Assembly: GCA_002840095.1 (NCBI GenBank)
Contig: PGZL01000006.1
Coordinates: 77,241 to 141,240, forward strand
Direction of reading: 5' to 3'
Length of the DNA stretch: 64,000 bases
DNA from: Gammaproteobacteria bacterium HGW-Gammaproteobacteria-1
Lineage (GTDB): Bacteria > Pseudomonadota > Gammaproteobacteria > Thiohalomonadales > Thiohalomonadaceae
Positions 44,602 to 54,250 of this stretch are shown here, piece after piece. The notes under the pieces are model-generated. The model was given only the letters and a program-made list of their open reading frames with translations. It searched no databases and was not told the origin of the DNA. Position 1 is the stretch's first letter; every line of letters starts with the position of its first letter. The position numbers were made by a program, and so were the translations under genes.

Positions 44602-44675
44602 GCGGGTGTAGTTCAATGGTAGAACAGGAGCTTCCCAAGCTTCTAACGTGGGTTCGATTCCCATCACCCGCTCCA
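44602..44675 (+). tRNA. tRNA-Gly (CCC anticodon)
   Basis: 74 bases. Acceptor GCGGGTG pairs with CACCCGC, D-arm AGTTCAATGGTAGAAC, anticodon loop TTCCCAA (anticodon CCC), T-arm GTGGGTTCGATTCCCAT, and encoded CCA. It closely matches E. coli glyU. Its 3' end is repeated 201 bases downstream. Confidence 0.97.
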
Positions 44676-45006
44676 AACTCCCCAGTAGTCGATGCCCTGT
44701 AACGTGGGTTGATGAAGTCCATCCGTGGACTTCACCCGATGGGCAGCCTGCGGCTGTCCCATTGTGTTCCCGACACAATGGTGATGAAGTCCATCCCTGG
44801 ACTTCACCCTGCGGGCGCACTGGCGTGCGTCCCTCCGCGCGTCCTGCGCTCCGGTCGATTCCCATCACCCGCTCCAAATTTCCGTGCAGTCGATTCCCTC
44901 TTCCCGCCGCCTTTCCCTGCTGTTTCGGTGGTTTTACCCACCGGCAGCCCCGCGTCAACCGGTGTAAGATTGCCCTTATCACGCCCACGGTTCAGGACGC
45001 CGCATC
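44676..45006. other. Non-coding stretch with duplicated tRNA-Gly 3' end
   Basis: No gene. A 24-base copy of the tRNA 3' end and flank (44654-44677) recurs at 44855-44878. Between them two near-identical units, GATGAAGTCCATCCnTGGACTT plus CACCC, each a hairpin (GAAGTCCA/TGGACTTC), lie near 44711 and 44782. This resembles attL/attR of a lost integrative element, or a local duplication. Confidence 0.6.
44855..44878. repeat. Direct repeat of the tRNA-Gly 3' end
   Basis: TCGATTCCCATCACCCGCTC plus CAAA, identical to 44654-44677 inside tRNA-Gly. No tRNA structure surrounds it. A putative attachment-site remnant. Confidence 0.65.
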
Positions 45007-47388
45007 ATGAAAAAAACCATCAAGATCATCGCCTGGGTGCTGGCCGCTTTGATGGCCACCGTGGTTGCCGCGGCAATCATCATTCCCCTGGTCATCGATC
45101 CCAACGACTATTGCGACGAAATCAGCGCCGCCGTGAAGAAGCAGACCGGCCGCGACCTTCTTATCGAGGGCGAAATCGAGCTGTCGTTGTTCCCCTGGCT
45201 GGGTGTGCGCCTGGGGGCGATGCAGCTGAGCAATGCCGCAGGCTTCGGCCCGGCACCCTTCGCGCGCATCGGCACCGTCGATGTGCGGGTGAAGCTGCTG
45301 CCGCTGCTGCGCCGCGAGGTGGAGATGGAGACCATCGTGCTGCACGGGCTGGAGGCCAATCTGGGGCGTCGTGCCGACGGCAGCAGCAACTGGGACGATC
45401 TGGTCGCCGCATCGGCGCAGAAGGCCGCGCCGGCCCAAAAGAAGGAGTCCGCCGGCCGGCCGGCGGAACCGGCGGCCCTGGGCGCGCTGGCGGTGGGTGG
45501 CCTCGAACTGCGCGATGCCAAGGTGGTTTGGGACGATCGCATGAGCGGCGCCCGTTATGCCGTCGATCACCTCAACCTGGTGTCCGGCGCGGTGCGCCTC
45601 AACCAGCCCTTCGACATCTCCCTGGAGTTCGACGTGGACAGCAGCAAGCCGGCGCTGCGCGGTCATGTCAGTTTCGCCAGCCGCGTCACGCTGGATGTGC
45701 AGGGCCAGAAATACCGTCTCGACGGCACCACCCTGGCGGCCGACATGCAGGGTGCCGTCATCCCCGGCGGCAAGGCCAGTGCCCGCCTCAAGGCCGATGT
45801 GCAGGCCGATCTCAAGGCACAGACCGCGTCCGTCGCCGGCCTTAGGTTGGAGGCTCAGGGCGTGACCGTGCAGGGCAAGATCGATGCCTCGTCCATCCTG
45901 GCGCAGCCCGATGCCAGGGGCAGCATCCAAATTGAGCTGAGCGATGCCGCCACCCTGCTGGCGCCGTTCCAGGCGCAGCTGCCGCCGGGCATGAAGGCTG
46001 CCGCCCTGCAGGGCAGCCGGGTGGATACCGCCTTCGAGCTGTCGCTGGGACAGCAGACCGTCACCGTCAGCACGCTGAACGTGCAGGCGCTGGACATGGC
46101 CATCAAGGGGACGGTGCGCGGCAGCAAGATCATCGATGCGCCACAATTTTCCGGCCGTATCGATCTGGGCGAGTTCGTGCCGCGCGACCTGCTCGCCACG
46201 CTCGGTATTGCCCTGCCGGAGATGGCCGACCCGTCGACGCTTACCAAGGCCTCGCTCGGTTTCGACTTCAGCGCCGGCCTCGATCACGCCGCACTCGGCA
46301 AGCTGCAGGTCCGCTTCGACGACTCCACCCTGAACGGCACGGCCTCGGTGCGCAATTTCAAGCAGCCGGCGCTGCGCTACGACCTCGCCCTCGACAGCGT
46401 GGATGCCGATCGCTACCTGCCGCCGCCCAAGGACAAGCCGGTGCCCGCTACGCCGGCCGCCGCCGCGGCGGCCGGCGCCACGCAACTGCCGCCGGAGACG
46501 GTGAAGCAGCTGCGCACCCTAGACGTGGAAGGCACGGCGCGCATCGGCAAGCTCAAGGCGATGAACCTGCGCTCCAGCGACATCCACGCCACGGTCAAGG
46601 CACGTGACGGCCTGCTGCGCGTCTACCCCGTGGGCGCCAAACTGTACGGCGGCGGCTATGACGGCAACCTGAGCTTCGACGTGCGCGGCACCGTGCCGTT
46701 GCTCGGCATGGACGAAAAGCTGGCGGGCGTGCAGGCCGGGCCGCTGCTCAAGGATTTCATGGGCAAGGACTACGTCACCGGCACCGCCAATGTCAGCGCG
46801 AAACTCACCGCGCGCGGCATCGATCCCATGGAGGTGCGCAAGAGCCTCACCGGCAATGCCGCCTTCAGCTTCACCGACGGCGCGGTCAACGGCATCAACA
46901 TCGCCCAGCTGATCCGCAACGCCTATGCCGCCTACCAGAAACAGCCGGCGCCCAAGGATGAGGTGCGCAGCACCGACTTCGCCGCCATCAGCGGCACCGC
47001 CACCCTCAAGAACGGCCTGGTCACCAACACCGACCTCAAGGCCGACTCGCCGCTGTTCCGCGTCGAGGGCCGCGGCACCGCGCACCTGGCCACCGAGAAG
47101 CTGGACTATCTGGTGCGCGCCGCCATCGTCGGCACGCTGGAAGGGCAGGGCGGCAAGGGCCTGAACGAGCTCAAGGGACTCACCGTGCCGCTGCGCATCA
47201 GCGGCAGTTTCACCGAGCCCAAATTCAACGTGGAGCTGGGCACACTGCTCGATGAAAAGGCCAAGCAGGCCATCGAGGCGGAAAAGAAAAAGGCGCAGCA
47301 GGAAATGCAGAAGAAGCTCGATGTGGAAAAGAAAAAGCTGCAACAGGACCTGGAGCGGAAACTGAAAGACGCCTTCAAGCTGCGATGA
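45007..47388 (+). CDS. AsmA-family envelope protein
   Basis: 793 residues. One N-terminal transmembrane helix ([20 protein letters not shown]), then a DUF3971/AsmA N-domain ([23 protein letters not shown]) and a C-terminal AsmA block ([34 protein letters not shown]). It ends in a Lys/Gln-rich coiled coil. AsmA-like proteins bridge phospholipid transport or outer-membrane assembly. The next gene, mutY, overlaps its stop by 4 bases. Confidence 0.93.
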   Translation: MKKTIKIIAWVLAALMATVVAAAIIIPLVIDPNDYCDEISAAVKKQTGRDLLIEGEIELSLFPWLGVRLGAMQLSNAAGFGPAPFARIGTVDVRVKLLPLLRREVEMETIVLHGLEANLGRRADGSSNWDDLVAASAQKAAPAQKKESAGRPAEPAALGALAVGGLELRDAKVVWDDRMSGARYAVDHLNLVSGAVRLNQPFDISLEFDVDSSKPALRGHVSFASRVTLDVQGQKYRLDGTTLAADMQGAVIPGGKASARLKADVQADLKAQTASVAGLRLEAQGVTVQGKIDASSILAQPDARGSIQIELSDAATLLAPFQAQLPPGMKAAALQGSRVDTAFELSLGQQTVTVSTLNVQALDMAIKGTVRGSKIIDAPQFSGRIDLGEFVPRDLLATLGIALPEMADPSTLTKASLGFDFSAGLDHAALGKLQVRFDDSTLNGTASVRNFKQPALRYDLALDSVDADRYLPPPKDKPVPATPAAAAAAGATQLPPETVKQLRTLDVEGTARIGKLKAMNLRSSDIHATVKARDGLLRVYPVGAKLYGGGYDGNLSFDVRGTVPLLGMDEKLAGVQAGPLLKDFMGKDYVTGTANVSAKLTARGIDPMEVRKSLTGNAAFSFTDGAVNGINIAQLIRNAYAAYQKQPAPKDEVRSTDFAAISGTATLKNGLVTNTDLKADSPLFRVEGRGTAHLATEKLDYLVRAAIVGTLEGQGGKGLNELKGLTVPLRISGSFTEPKFNVELGTLLDEKAKQAIEAEKKKAQQEMQKKLDVEKKKLQQDLERKLKDAFKLR

Positions 47389-48425
47389 GTTTCGCGGAAC
47401 GCCTGCTCGCCTGGCACGACGTCCACGGCCGCAAGGACCTGCCTTGGCAGCGCGACCCCACGCCCTACCGGGTGTGGGTGTCCGAGGTCATGTTGCAGCA
47501 GACCCAGGTGGCCACGGTCATTCCCTACTTCGAACGCTTCATGGCGCGTTTTCCCGCCGTCGCCGATCTGGCCGCCGCGCCCCAGGACGAGGTGCTCGCC
47601 CTGTGGAGCGGCCTCGGCTACTACAGTCGCGCCCGCAACCTGCACCGCGCCGCCGGCCTCATCGCCGCGCAGCACGGCGGCGTGTTTCCCGCCACGCTGG
47701 AGCAGGTGATGGAGCTGCCCGGCGTGGGCCGCTCCACCGCCGGCGCCATCCTGGCCTTGTCCGGCGGCCAGCGCCATCCCATCCTCGACGGCAACGTGCG
47801 CCGCGTCCTGGCCCGCTTCCATGCCGTCGACGGCTGGCCGGGGCAGGGCGAGGTGGAGCGCCTGCTGTGGCAGAAGGCGGAGGAGCATACGCCCGGCGCA
47901 CGCGTCGCCCAGTACACCCAGGCCGTCATGGATCTGGGCGCGACCCTGTGCACCCGCAGCCGCCCCCGTTGCGGCGATTGCCCCCAGGCCGTGGAATGTG
48001 CCGCCCGCGCCTCGGGCGATCCGGCGCGCTATCCGGCGCCGCGCCCGCGCAAGACCCTGCCCGAGCGCCAGGCCGTGTTCCTGCTGGTGACCAACGGTCG
48101 CGGTGAGGTGCTGCTGGAGCGCCGTCCGCCCAGCGGCATCTGGGGCGGGCTGTGGACCCTGCCCGAGGCGGGGGATCAATCGGCGGCCCAGTGGTGCGGC
48201 CGCCGCGGCCTCACGGTGCTCGAGGAAACCGACTGGCCGGCGTTGCGCCATACCTTCAGCCACTTCCATCTTGATATTTCCCCGCGCCACGTGCGTGTTT
48301 CCGACGCGGCCACGGCAGTCATGGAAGCGCCGGGCGCAGTCTGGTATAAAACCCAGCTTTGCGATCAACTGGGGCTGCCCGCACCGATCAAACGGTTATT
48401 GGTGCAGCTGGCCCGCGACCAATGA
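47385..48425 (+). CDS. mutY: A/G-specific adenine glycosylase
   Basis: 346 residues. Catalytic Glu in [10 protein letters not shown], helix-hairpin-helix [13 protein letters not shown] with the conserved Asp in [10 protein letters not shown], and the 4Fe-4S cluster [17 protein letters not shown]. The C-terminal NUDIX-like domain recognises 8-oxoG ([18 protein letters not shown]). It removes A opposite 8-oxoguanine. ATGA overlap with asmA and a 10-base gap to yggX suggest one operon. Confidence 0.97.
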   Translation: MSFAERLLAWHDVHGRKDLPWQRDPTPYRVWVSEVMLQQTQVATVIPYFERFMARFPAVADLAAAPQDEVLALWSGLGYYSRARNLHRAAGLIAAQHGGVFPATLEQVMELPGVGRSTAGAILALSGGQRHPILDGNVRRVLARFHAVDGWPGQGEVERLLWQKAEEHTPGARVAQYTQAVMDLGATLCTRSRPRCGDCPQAVECAARASGDPARYPAPRPRKTLPERQAVFLLVTNGRGEVLLERRPPSGIWGGLWTLPEAGDQSAAQWCGRRGLTVLEETDWPALRHTFSHFHLDISPRHVRVSDAATAVMEAPGAVWYKTQLCDQLGLPAPIKRLLVQLARDQ

Positions 48426-48435
48426 GGAATGAGCG

Positions 48436-48708
48436 ATGACCCGTATGGTGCAGTGCGTCAAGCTGGGCAAAGAGGCTGAGGGGCTGGAGCGCCAGCCGTA
48501 TCCGGGCGAACTGGGCAAGCGCGTGTTCGAGAACGTGTCGAAGGAAGCCTGGCAGCTGTGGCTGCGCCAGCAGACCATGCTGATCAACGAATACCGTCTG
48601 TCGCCGGTCAACCCCAAGCACCGCGAGATGCTGGAGCAGGAAATGGAGAAATTCTTCTTCAGCGGCGGCTCCAGCAAGCCGGAAGGCTACGTGCCGCCGT
48701 CCGCCTGA
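48436..48708 (+). CDS. yggX: Fe2+-trafficking/oxidative protection protein YggX
   Basis: 90 residues. [39 protein letters not shown] and LINEYRLSP are the YggX pattern, including the conserved Cys. It protects iron-sulfur enzymes such as MutY from oxidation, fitting the operon. A weak hairpin terminator follows. Confidence 0.96.
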   Translation: MTRMVQCVKLGKEAEGLERQPYPGELGKRVFENVSKEAWQLWLRQQTMLINEYRLSPVNPKHREMLEQEMEKFFFSGGSSKPEGYVPPSA

Positions 48709-48717
48709 ATCCCCTCC

Positions 48718-48738
48718 GGGCCGGACGGCATCCGGCCC
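48718..48738 (+). terminator. Hairpin after yggX
   Basis: GGGCCGGA-CGGCA-TCCGGCCC is a perfect 8-bp stem, followed by GCAATTTAAG with only a short T-run. It probably ends the asmA-mutY-yggX transcript, weakly. Confidence 0.5.
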
Positions 48739-48800
48739 GCAATTTAAGCGCATTATTCCTTGACTTGCCGGGCGCCTGCCGTTTAAATAGGCGGCCTTTC

Positions 48801-48876
48801 GGCCAGGTAGCTCAGTTGGTAGAGCAGCGGATTGAAAATCCGCGTGTCGACGGTTCGATTCCGCCCCTGGCCACCA
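48801..48876 (+). tRNA. tRNA-Phe (GAA anticodon)
   Basis: 76 bases. Acceptor GGCCAGG with CCTGGCC, D-arm GCTCAGTTGGTAGAGC, anticodon loop TTGAAAA (anticodon GAA), T-loop TTCGATT, encoded CCA. A mobile element with its recombinase gene lies immediately downstream, so the tRNA 3' end is the likely attachment site. Confidence 0.97.
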
Positions 48877-48929
48877 TTTTCAACAGCAGACCAGAAACCA
48901 GAGGCATACACCCTCTATACGTCAAATTA

Positions 48930-48968
48930 CCGTGGGTTGGACGCACATCCAACCCACGGCATTTTTTT
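48930..48968 (+). terminator. Strong intrinsic terminator downstream of tRNA-Phe
   Basis: CCGTGGGTTGGA and TCCAACCCACGG form a perfect 12-bp stem with loop CGCACA, followed by a run of seven T. It ends tRNA-Phe transcription before the recombinase gene. Confidence 0.9.
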
Positions 48969-49069
48969 AGGGTGTCCTGCCGTCTCGAACGGTTCAGACC
49001 TTCATTTCCACCGGAAACACCGCTCCCGGTAATACGTCAGCCGAGACATTTACCACAGCCAACAAGTGG

Positions 49070-49993
49070 TTACAAGTCCGGCAAGCGTGTAACCAGTGAC
49101 CGCATTCGCTCTACATCCGGGTGGACATATCCCATCGTTGTGCTCAGGTTTGTGTGTCCGAGTATTTCCTGAAGCGTGCGTATATCCCCGTGAACCGCGA
49201 GTAGCGTGGCCATGGTGTGGCGTAAGCGATGGGAGCTGAAGGGTTCCTCAAGGGCCTCAGTGAGGCGGTGGAAGAATCCCCCGAGCTGGTCTTCCTTCAT
49301 TTCCGGTCCTTTGTAGCGGCGATAGAATTTCGTCACATTGAAAACCTGATGGTGTTTAGCCGGTTTTCCTTTCAGCAGCTCGCAGGTTCGCCGATAGAGA
49401 TCTGTGATATCCGCCAGCACCTGGGGCGCCAGCGGCAGTAACCACTCCCGATGTGTTTTGCTGGTTTCGGCGCGTATTCGCCAGGTTCCCGTATCCAGAT
49501 TCACGTCACCCCAGCGCAATTCGATGATCTGCCGTCGGCGGACGCCCGTGAAATAGATTGCGCGCACGACCATTGCCCAGAACCAACCTGGTCGCAGGTT
49601 CTTATCGTCAGCTTCGAGATAGGCAAGCGCCTTACGGACAAGCTCAATATCGACAGTTTTTTTGAGTCGCAAGCCGGTACGTGCAGGCGGTACCGAAGAA
49701 AAGACGTTGGTGGCAACCCAGCCGCGCGTAATGGCGTAGTTGAACAGAGCGCGCATGTGGCGCCTGTATTTGTTCCATGTTTCGGGGCGGGCGCGGGCTA
49801 GAATGCCGTTGCGCCAATTGAGCACATCATCCCGGGTGACGGCCTCGACGCAAGATATCTCCGTTTCTTCAATCCAGCGCTTGACGACCTGCTCATAGGT
49901 TCTTGAGGTCGCGGGTCTGACCAAATTCTCCAACAGGTACGATTGGAGCAAATGCTCCACAGCCGTAAATTGCAGTTTTTCTGCAGCATGCAT
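49070..49993 (-). CDS. Tyrosine recombinase/integrase
   Basis: 307 residues from the ATG with GGAG 7 bases upstream; longer in-frame starts overlap the DUF4400 gene. The N-terminal core-binding domain (LLQSYLLENLVRPATSRTY) and the catalytic residues are present: Arg in TGVRRRQIIELRW, HRLRH, and LGHTNLSTTMGYVH with the Tyr. It faces tRNA-Phe and should mediate integration and excision. It resembles chromosome-type XerC/D-like recombinases more than P4 integrases. Confidence 0.92.
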   Translation of the reverse strand: MHAAEKLQFTAVEHLLQSYLLENLVRPATSRTYEQVVKRWIEETEISCVEAVTRDDVLNWRNGILARARPETWNKYRRHMRALFNYAITRGWVATNVFSSVPPARTGLRLKKTVDIELVRKALAYLEADDKNLRPGWFWAMVVRAIYFTGVRRRQIIELRWGDVNLDTGTWRIRAETSKTHREWLLPLAPQVLADITDLYRRTCELLKGKPAKHHQVFNVTKFYRRYKGPEMKEDQLGGFFHRLTEALEEPFSSHRLRHTMATLLAVHGDIRTLQEILGHTNLSTTMGYVHPDVERMRSLVTRLPDL

Positions 49994-50082
49994 GTCGTTC
50001 TCCTTTTTTGCTTTTGTTTCTGCCTCTGTCGTCTCTCTATAAGACGGGGGCGATTTTAGTGGGGGAGAGGTTGGCTGCATGC

Positions 50083-50751
50083 TTAGATGTACTTCTTGAA
50101 CCAGCTCACTGCGATGCGCACTGTAAGCCCGCATAGCGCAACGAAGGGAGGAATAATGGCTAGAGGGTCGAGCGCGACCGGCGGCAGCAGATAGACGGCC
50201 CATAGAGCGAACAGCGCCGTCCACAAGGCCAGTTTCGCCCGGTGATAGATGAAGCCCGACTCGCGCCCGACGCCGACACGCCGCAGATACCAGGCCGCGG
50301 CGCCATCGGCGGCACCGCCGATGGCGGCCACTAGAAAGAGGGGGAGCGACGCGAAGAGGACGCCAAGGCGGAGCCCTATAAGTTGTACGCTCCAGTAGAG
50401 GGGCTCAAGGAACGCCCACGCGCCCGATGCCACCCGCCTGCCGATTTCATCGGTTCCATCCTGCGGCGTTTTCTCCATTGCCGAGCGCATGAGGTAATCC
50501 ATACCGGTCCACTCGAAGCCGACTCGGTAGGTCCACTCAATCACCGCGCTGATCATGCCGATGGAAGATGCGGCCGCCAGCTCCTCGACACGCGCCCGCT
50601 CCGTCACAACCGCCTCACGCAGCGGCCCTGCTCCGCGGGGTGCATCGGGCCACGGCCAAATGGCGTAGACGAAATGCAGAAACAGCGTCAACAGGATGAG
50701 CAGTCCTGTCCAGAGAACCAGTGCCAACAGCCCTGTGCGGCGCTCTCTCAT
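50083..50751 (-). CDS. DUF4400 (ICE PFL_4697-type) membrane protein
   Basis: 222 residues from the ATG after GGAGGT. Transmembrane segments at about 6-26, 90-110 and near the C-terminus. Long polar loop with DYLMRSAMEKTPQDGTDEIGRRVASGAW. This protein accompanies TraD/TraI in PFGI-1/ICE-like elements. Its stop region is only 90 bases from the integrase start. Confidence 0.8.
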   Translation of the reverse strand: MRERRTGLLALVLWTGLLILLTLFLHFVYAIWPWPDAPRGAGPLREAVVTERARVEELAAASSIGMISAVIEWTYRVGFEWTGMDYLMRSAMEKTPQDGTDEIGRRVASGAWAFLEPLYWSVQLIGLRLGVLFASLPLFLVAAIGGAADGAAAWYLRRVGVGRESGFIYHRAKLALWTALFALWAVYLLPPVALDPLAIIPPFVALCGLTVRIAVSWFKKYI

Positions 50752-50864
50752 GGCAAACCTCCGCAAGGACGGGGTGAGGTTCGCACCCGCGGAAGGTCTC
50801 GGTACACTAGGCGTGCCGGGTTATCCGGCTTATGGCCTGGGGTTTGGGAAAAAGGAGGGGGGAA

Positions 50865-51776
50865 ATGTCCGAGTATGCGAGGCGTATCGGAAATGGTGGA
50901 CGCGGTGGCGTAGTGTCGATAAGTGAGCTTATTCGTAATGGAGTTGACCCCCGAAGCTACAACTATCGGTGTATTGATGAAAAATGCGACGCGCCCGTAT
51001 TCCCCGCGGTACCAGATAAGGTCAAGCCGGGGCGACTGCGCTCTCCGTCGCCCTATTTTCGGGCGGGGCCAAGTGAGCGGCATAAAGACGGATGTATGCG
51101 GGGCGCAATCGAGGAGCGAATCATTAACGCGCAACAACAGGGGCATGGTTCCGGGGCCTTGGTCGATGGTGAGCATGCAATATCCGGAGGCGCACCGGTA
51201 CGATTCGTGGAAAAGTCGCCAGTGAAGACAGTCGGTGGAGGCGGCAAACAGTCTTCTGGCGACGATGGCGCTGACGAGCAGCGTGCACGGACGCGTGGGC
51301 GTGGTGATGGCGGTGGCGCCAGTGAGGCTTCTTCGAAGTCTATCGAAAAATTTGTTGATGTATATGAAAACCCACCGATACCCCATGACCAGTTGCCGAT
51401 TTCCATTAAGGGCTGTCCGGCTAAAACGTTTGCCGAGACGTTCATTTCGCCAATTGAAGGAGCGTCTTTGCTTTTGAATTCCGACATTCGTCATATCTAT
51501 CGGGGTCAGTACGATCGGCATGAGCATTGGAAAACGGGTATTTCGCTTTACTTTAAAGAGACAGTTAACGGCCTTCCTCTCTCGGTTTGGATTCCAAACA
51601 CACTGGAGCCTGCGTCGGTTCTCAATCGACTCATCGACCGCATACAGGTTGCCGAGAGTGTTCGAGATGCGACCTTGTACGTGTTGGGCAGATTCGTTCC
51701 AAAATTCAATCATGGAAAATACGCAATTGAACTGATATCCCCTTATCAGTGCTGGATTCATATACCCAACCCATAG
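50865..51776 (+). CDS. Cargo protein with a CoiA-like zinc-binding N-terminus
   Basis: 303 residues from the ATG after AAAGGAGGGGGG. Early residues YRCIDEKCDAPVFPA and SERHKDGC form a CX4C...HX3C pattern, like the zinc-ribbon of CoiA-type proteins. A Gly/Arg/Ser-rich linker (TRGRGDGGGASEASSK) follows, then a C-terminal region with no recognised domain. The gene is AT-richer than the transfer genes. It could be cargo with defence or anti-restriction function; unproven. Confidence 0.55.
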   Translation: MSEYARRIGNGGRGGVVSISELIRNGVDPRSYNYRCIDEKCDAPVFPAVPDKVKPGRLRSPSPYFRAGPSERHKDGCMRGAIEERIINAQQQGHGSGALVDGEHAISGGAPVRFVEKSPVKTVGGGGKQSSGDDGADEQRARTRGRGDGGGASEASSKSIEKFVDVYENPPIPHDQLPISIKGCPAKTFAETFISPIEGASLLLNSDIRHIYRGQYDRHEHWKTGISLYFKETVNGLPLSVWIPNTLEPASVLNRLIDRIQVAESVRDATLYVLGRFVPKFNHGKYAIELISPYQCWIHIPNP

Positions 51777-52201
51777 CCAATCTCAATCCGGCGAATTTTT
51801 AATTCTGACGCGAGCAGAACAATAATTCGCCAAGCTTCGTCAAAATTGTATGCCGCAAGGCCTGTCGCCCATGGATTGAAGGGGTCTGAGAGCCAGCCGT
51901 CTGCATCGAAAGGCTGTCGTATGGTTCTCCCGGCATCATCTTTGGCGCCAAACATGATGCCCATGGTGTGCTCGATTCCTGGCGCCATCAGTGAAATTTC
52001 GATATGGCCATCCGGCGCTTGTGTCTGGATAGCGTATGGCGGTGTAGCAGCGCTTATGCGCAATGTGCCGCCAGAGAGAAAATCCAATGCGTTGGTGATT
52101 GATTTCACTACTTGTCGCGCAAATAGATCATTTGAGGCTGGGCAGCATGTGGCATTGCAGTCATAAAATGCCAATGTTTGGGCAGGGCGTTCGGCAGGCA
52201 T
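51758..52201 (-). CDS. Hypothetical protein downstream of traD
   Basis: 147 residues with GGAGA before the ATG. A cysteine cluster DCNATCC sits near the start. No family recognised. It is last after traI-traD on the strand and overlaps the convergent cargo gene by 19 bases. Likely part of the transfer operon. Confidence 0.55.
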   Translation of the reverse strand: MPAERPAQTLAFYDCNATCCPASNDLFARQVVKSITNALDFLSGGTLRISAATPPYAIQTQAPDGHIEISLMAPGIEHTMGIMFGAKDDAGRTIRQPFDADGWLSDPFNPWATGLAAYNFDEAWRIIVLLASELKIRRIEIGYGLGI

Positions 52202-52219
52202 CGTTGTTCTCCACAGTAT

Positions 52220-54250
52220 TCACGCAGCCAATCCGTATCTCTCATGGGTCCAGCACGCGATTTCATCCATATCCTTGGGTAACAGCGGATCGTCACCGGC
52301 GAGGGGCAGGCGGAGCTTGTAGAGTCGTCCGCCTTCGATGAGCGCAAAGGCCTGCCCCTTGGGTAGGCTCACCAGGTCGGCCGGGGTGAGCATCTCCACT
52401 TCCGTTTCGGTGAGGCGATCGGCGTTCTGTGAGGTGAAATCGACCGGACTGTTGGGATCGTTGTTGTCGGTCGTGCGGCTCTCGGCGACTTTGGTGTAGA
52501 CGCGTACCTTTGGTAGTTGATCCGTGAGCAGACAGGCGGTCTCTTCATTACGCACGCGCAGCATGACCAGGTTGTTGAAGTTGCCAAATATCTGGCCCGC
52601 CTTGGCGCGGTCACCGATGCCAGCTTCCACATCGGACGCTGTCTGGGTGTAGGCGGTCACCTGGATGCCAGCGCCGCCCGCCTTGTTAACCATCGGGATG
52701 AATTCCTCGCCGACGATTTCGTTGAACTCATCCAGGTGCATGTTGACGATCGGGCGCTTGCCCGCGTCGCCCGGCAAGCCGTGGGCGTGGCCGTGCTTGT
52801 AGAGCCGGCCGGCGACGGAGGTAAGATCGGCCAACATCGCGTTGCCGACGGCGTGCGCTACTTCCGGATCGGACAGCGCATCGAGCCCCACATAGACGAT
52901 TCCCCCTTCGCGGATCACCTTGTTCCAGTCGAGGATCGGGCGCGGGTCGTCGGTGTCGTCGTAATCGGGGGCGATGAGCTCGCCTACCCGGCCGGAGGTG
53001 AGTTTCTCGATAAGCGGCAGCAGGCTTGCAGTCAGCTTGTCGAAGTAGGTCTTGTCGTATTCAAAGGTACTCTTCAGGCCGTCGCACACCGGATCGTAGA
53101 GGTTGCGCTCCTTGTAGAAGGTCACCAGTGCCGCGGCATAGCGGTCGCGGCTCTTGAGCGCTGGCGGTAGGCGCTTCGGGAAATCCTCGTCCACAACCAT
53201 GCGGTCCACCGTCTGGCGCCAATCTTCGGGACCGTTGGCATCCAGCCACAGCTTGAAATAGCCGACCAACAGCGGCTCGATGTGCGTGACGTAGCGGCCA
53301 AGCGACTTGAGGTCGGGCTTGCGCCCCAGCCCCACCAGTGCCTGCGCAACGACGTTGGTGAAGCGCCAGGCGAATTCCTTGAAAGCGGCCGAGTTGCCTT
53401 CGTCGGGAAGCGGAGAGGTGGTGCGGGTTGCGACTTCGGTGATGCGCGCGAACTCGCCTACCGGGTTGTACCGCTCGCTGATCTCCGGGAAGCCCAGATG
53501 GAAGATATGGAGCTTGTCGAGTTTGCCGGCCCGTGTCGCCTCCGCGAACATTCGCCGCAGCAGATCCAGGTCGCCCTTGGGATCGACGACAATGACTACC
53601 TCGCCGCGACGGATGTCCTGGGCCACCAGCAGCTCCGCAAGGCGGGTCTTGCCCACGCGGGTGGTACCCAGCACCAGGGTGTGGCCCGGCCGCTCGGTCA
53701 GCGGCAACCAGGCGTCTTCTTCATCCTCCAGGCCTACCCCATGAAGGGCCGCATCACCGCCGACGGGCGGGAGAGGGCGGACCGGATTCCACCAGGCATC
53801 GGCGCATGTGAACTTCGACAGGCGGCGCAGGAGTCTTTGTTTCTCCCATTTCAGCTCAAGGGCGCGCACCAGCCGGTAGATGTGGCCCGGTTCCAGGTAT
53901 TTGCGTGCCTCGGGGTTGCGTGCTTCCACTAGGCGCTGACTGTGGCGCTGATCCCACCGAAAGCCTCGACCCAGGAACAGCCTAGTGGTGGACCAGGGGA
54001 TTTGGTCGCCGTGAAGTACATAGCGAGGGAGGCGCCGCAGGCGCGATCGGTAGGCGAGCACGCGCGCGCCCTGTACGGTGCGCCACGCTGCGGCAGTCGC
54101 GAACAGTCCGGCCGTCGCCGTGGCCACGCCAGGCATCAACGGAGCGATGCTGTCCGGTTGGGTAACCAGGACGCCAGCCAAGCCCGTCAGGACCGTTGCG
54201 GGCAGAAACTCGACGGCTGGCCGCAGTCGGCTATCAAACAGCTTGGCCAT
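52220..54250 (-). CDS. traD: Conjugative coupling protein TraD (PFGI-1 class)
   Basis: 676 residues. Two N-terminal hydrophobic segments, then an AAA-like ATPase: Walker A GTTRVGKTRLAELL, VVDPKGDLDLLRRMF, Walker B IVNMHLDEFNE and AYTQTASDVEAGIGDRAKAGQI. It links relaxosome DNA to a type IV secretion channel. The 17-base overlap with traI indicates coupling. The channel itself is not encoded here. Confidence 0.9.
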   Translation of the reverse strand: MAKLFDSRLRPAVEFLPATVLTGLAGVLVTQPDSIAPLMPGVATATAGLFATAAAWRTVQGARVLAYRSRLRRLPRYVLHGDQIPWSTTRLFLGRGFRWDQRHSQRLVEARNPEARKYLEPGHIYRLVRALELKWEKQRLLRRLSKFTCADAWWNPVRPLPPVGGDAALHGVGLEDEEDAWLPLTERPGHTLVLGTTRVGKTRLAELLVAQDIRRGEVVIVVDPKGDLDLLRRMFAEATRAGKLDKLHIFHLGFPEISERYNPVGEFARITEVATRTTSPLPDEGNSAAFKEFAWRFTNVVAQALVGLGRKPDLKSLGRYVTHIEPLLVGYFKLWLDANGPEDWRQTVDRMVVDEDFPKRLPPALKSRDRYAAALVTFYKERNLYDPVCDGLKSTFEYDKTYFDKLTASLLPLIEKLTSGRVGELIAPDYDDTDDPRPILDWNKVIREGGIVYVGLDALSDPEVAHAVGNAMLADLTSVAGRLYKHGHAHGLPGDAGKRPIVNMHLDEFNEIVGEEFIPMVNKAGGAGIQVTAYTQTASDVEAGIGDRAKAGQIFGNFNNLVMLRVRNEETACLLTDQLPKVRVYTKVAESRTTDNNDPNSPVDFTSQNADRLTETEVEMLTPADLVSLPKGQAFALIEGGRLYKLRLPLAGDDPLLPKDMDEIACWTHERYGLAA

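Noticed and set aside
44851-44880. Possible second tRNA gene
   Set aside because: Only the 3' end of tRNA-Gly is repeated; no acceptor, D or anticodon arms upstream.
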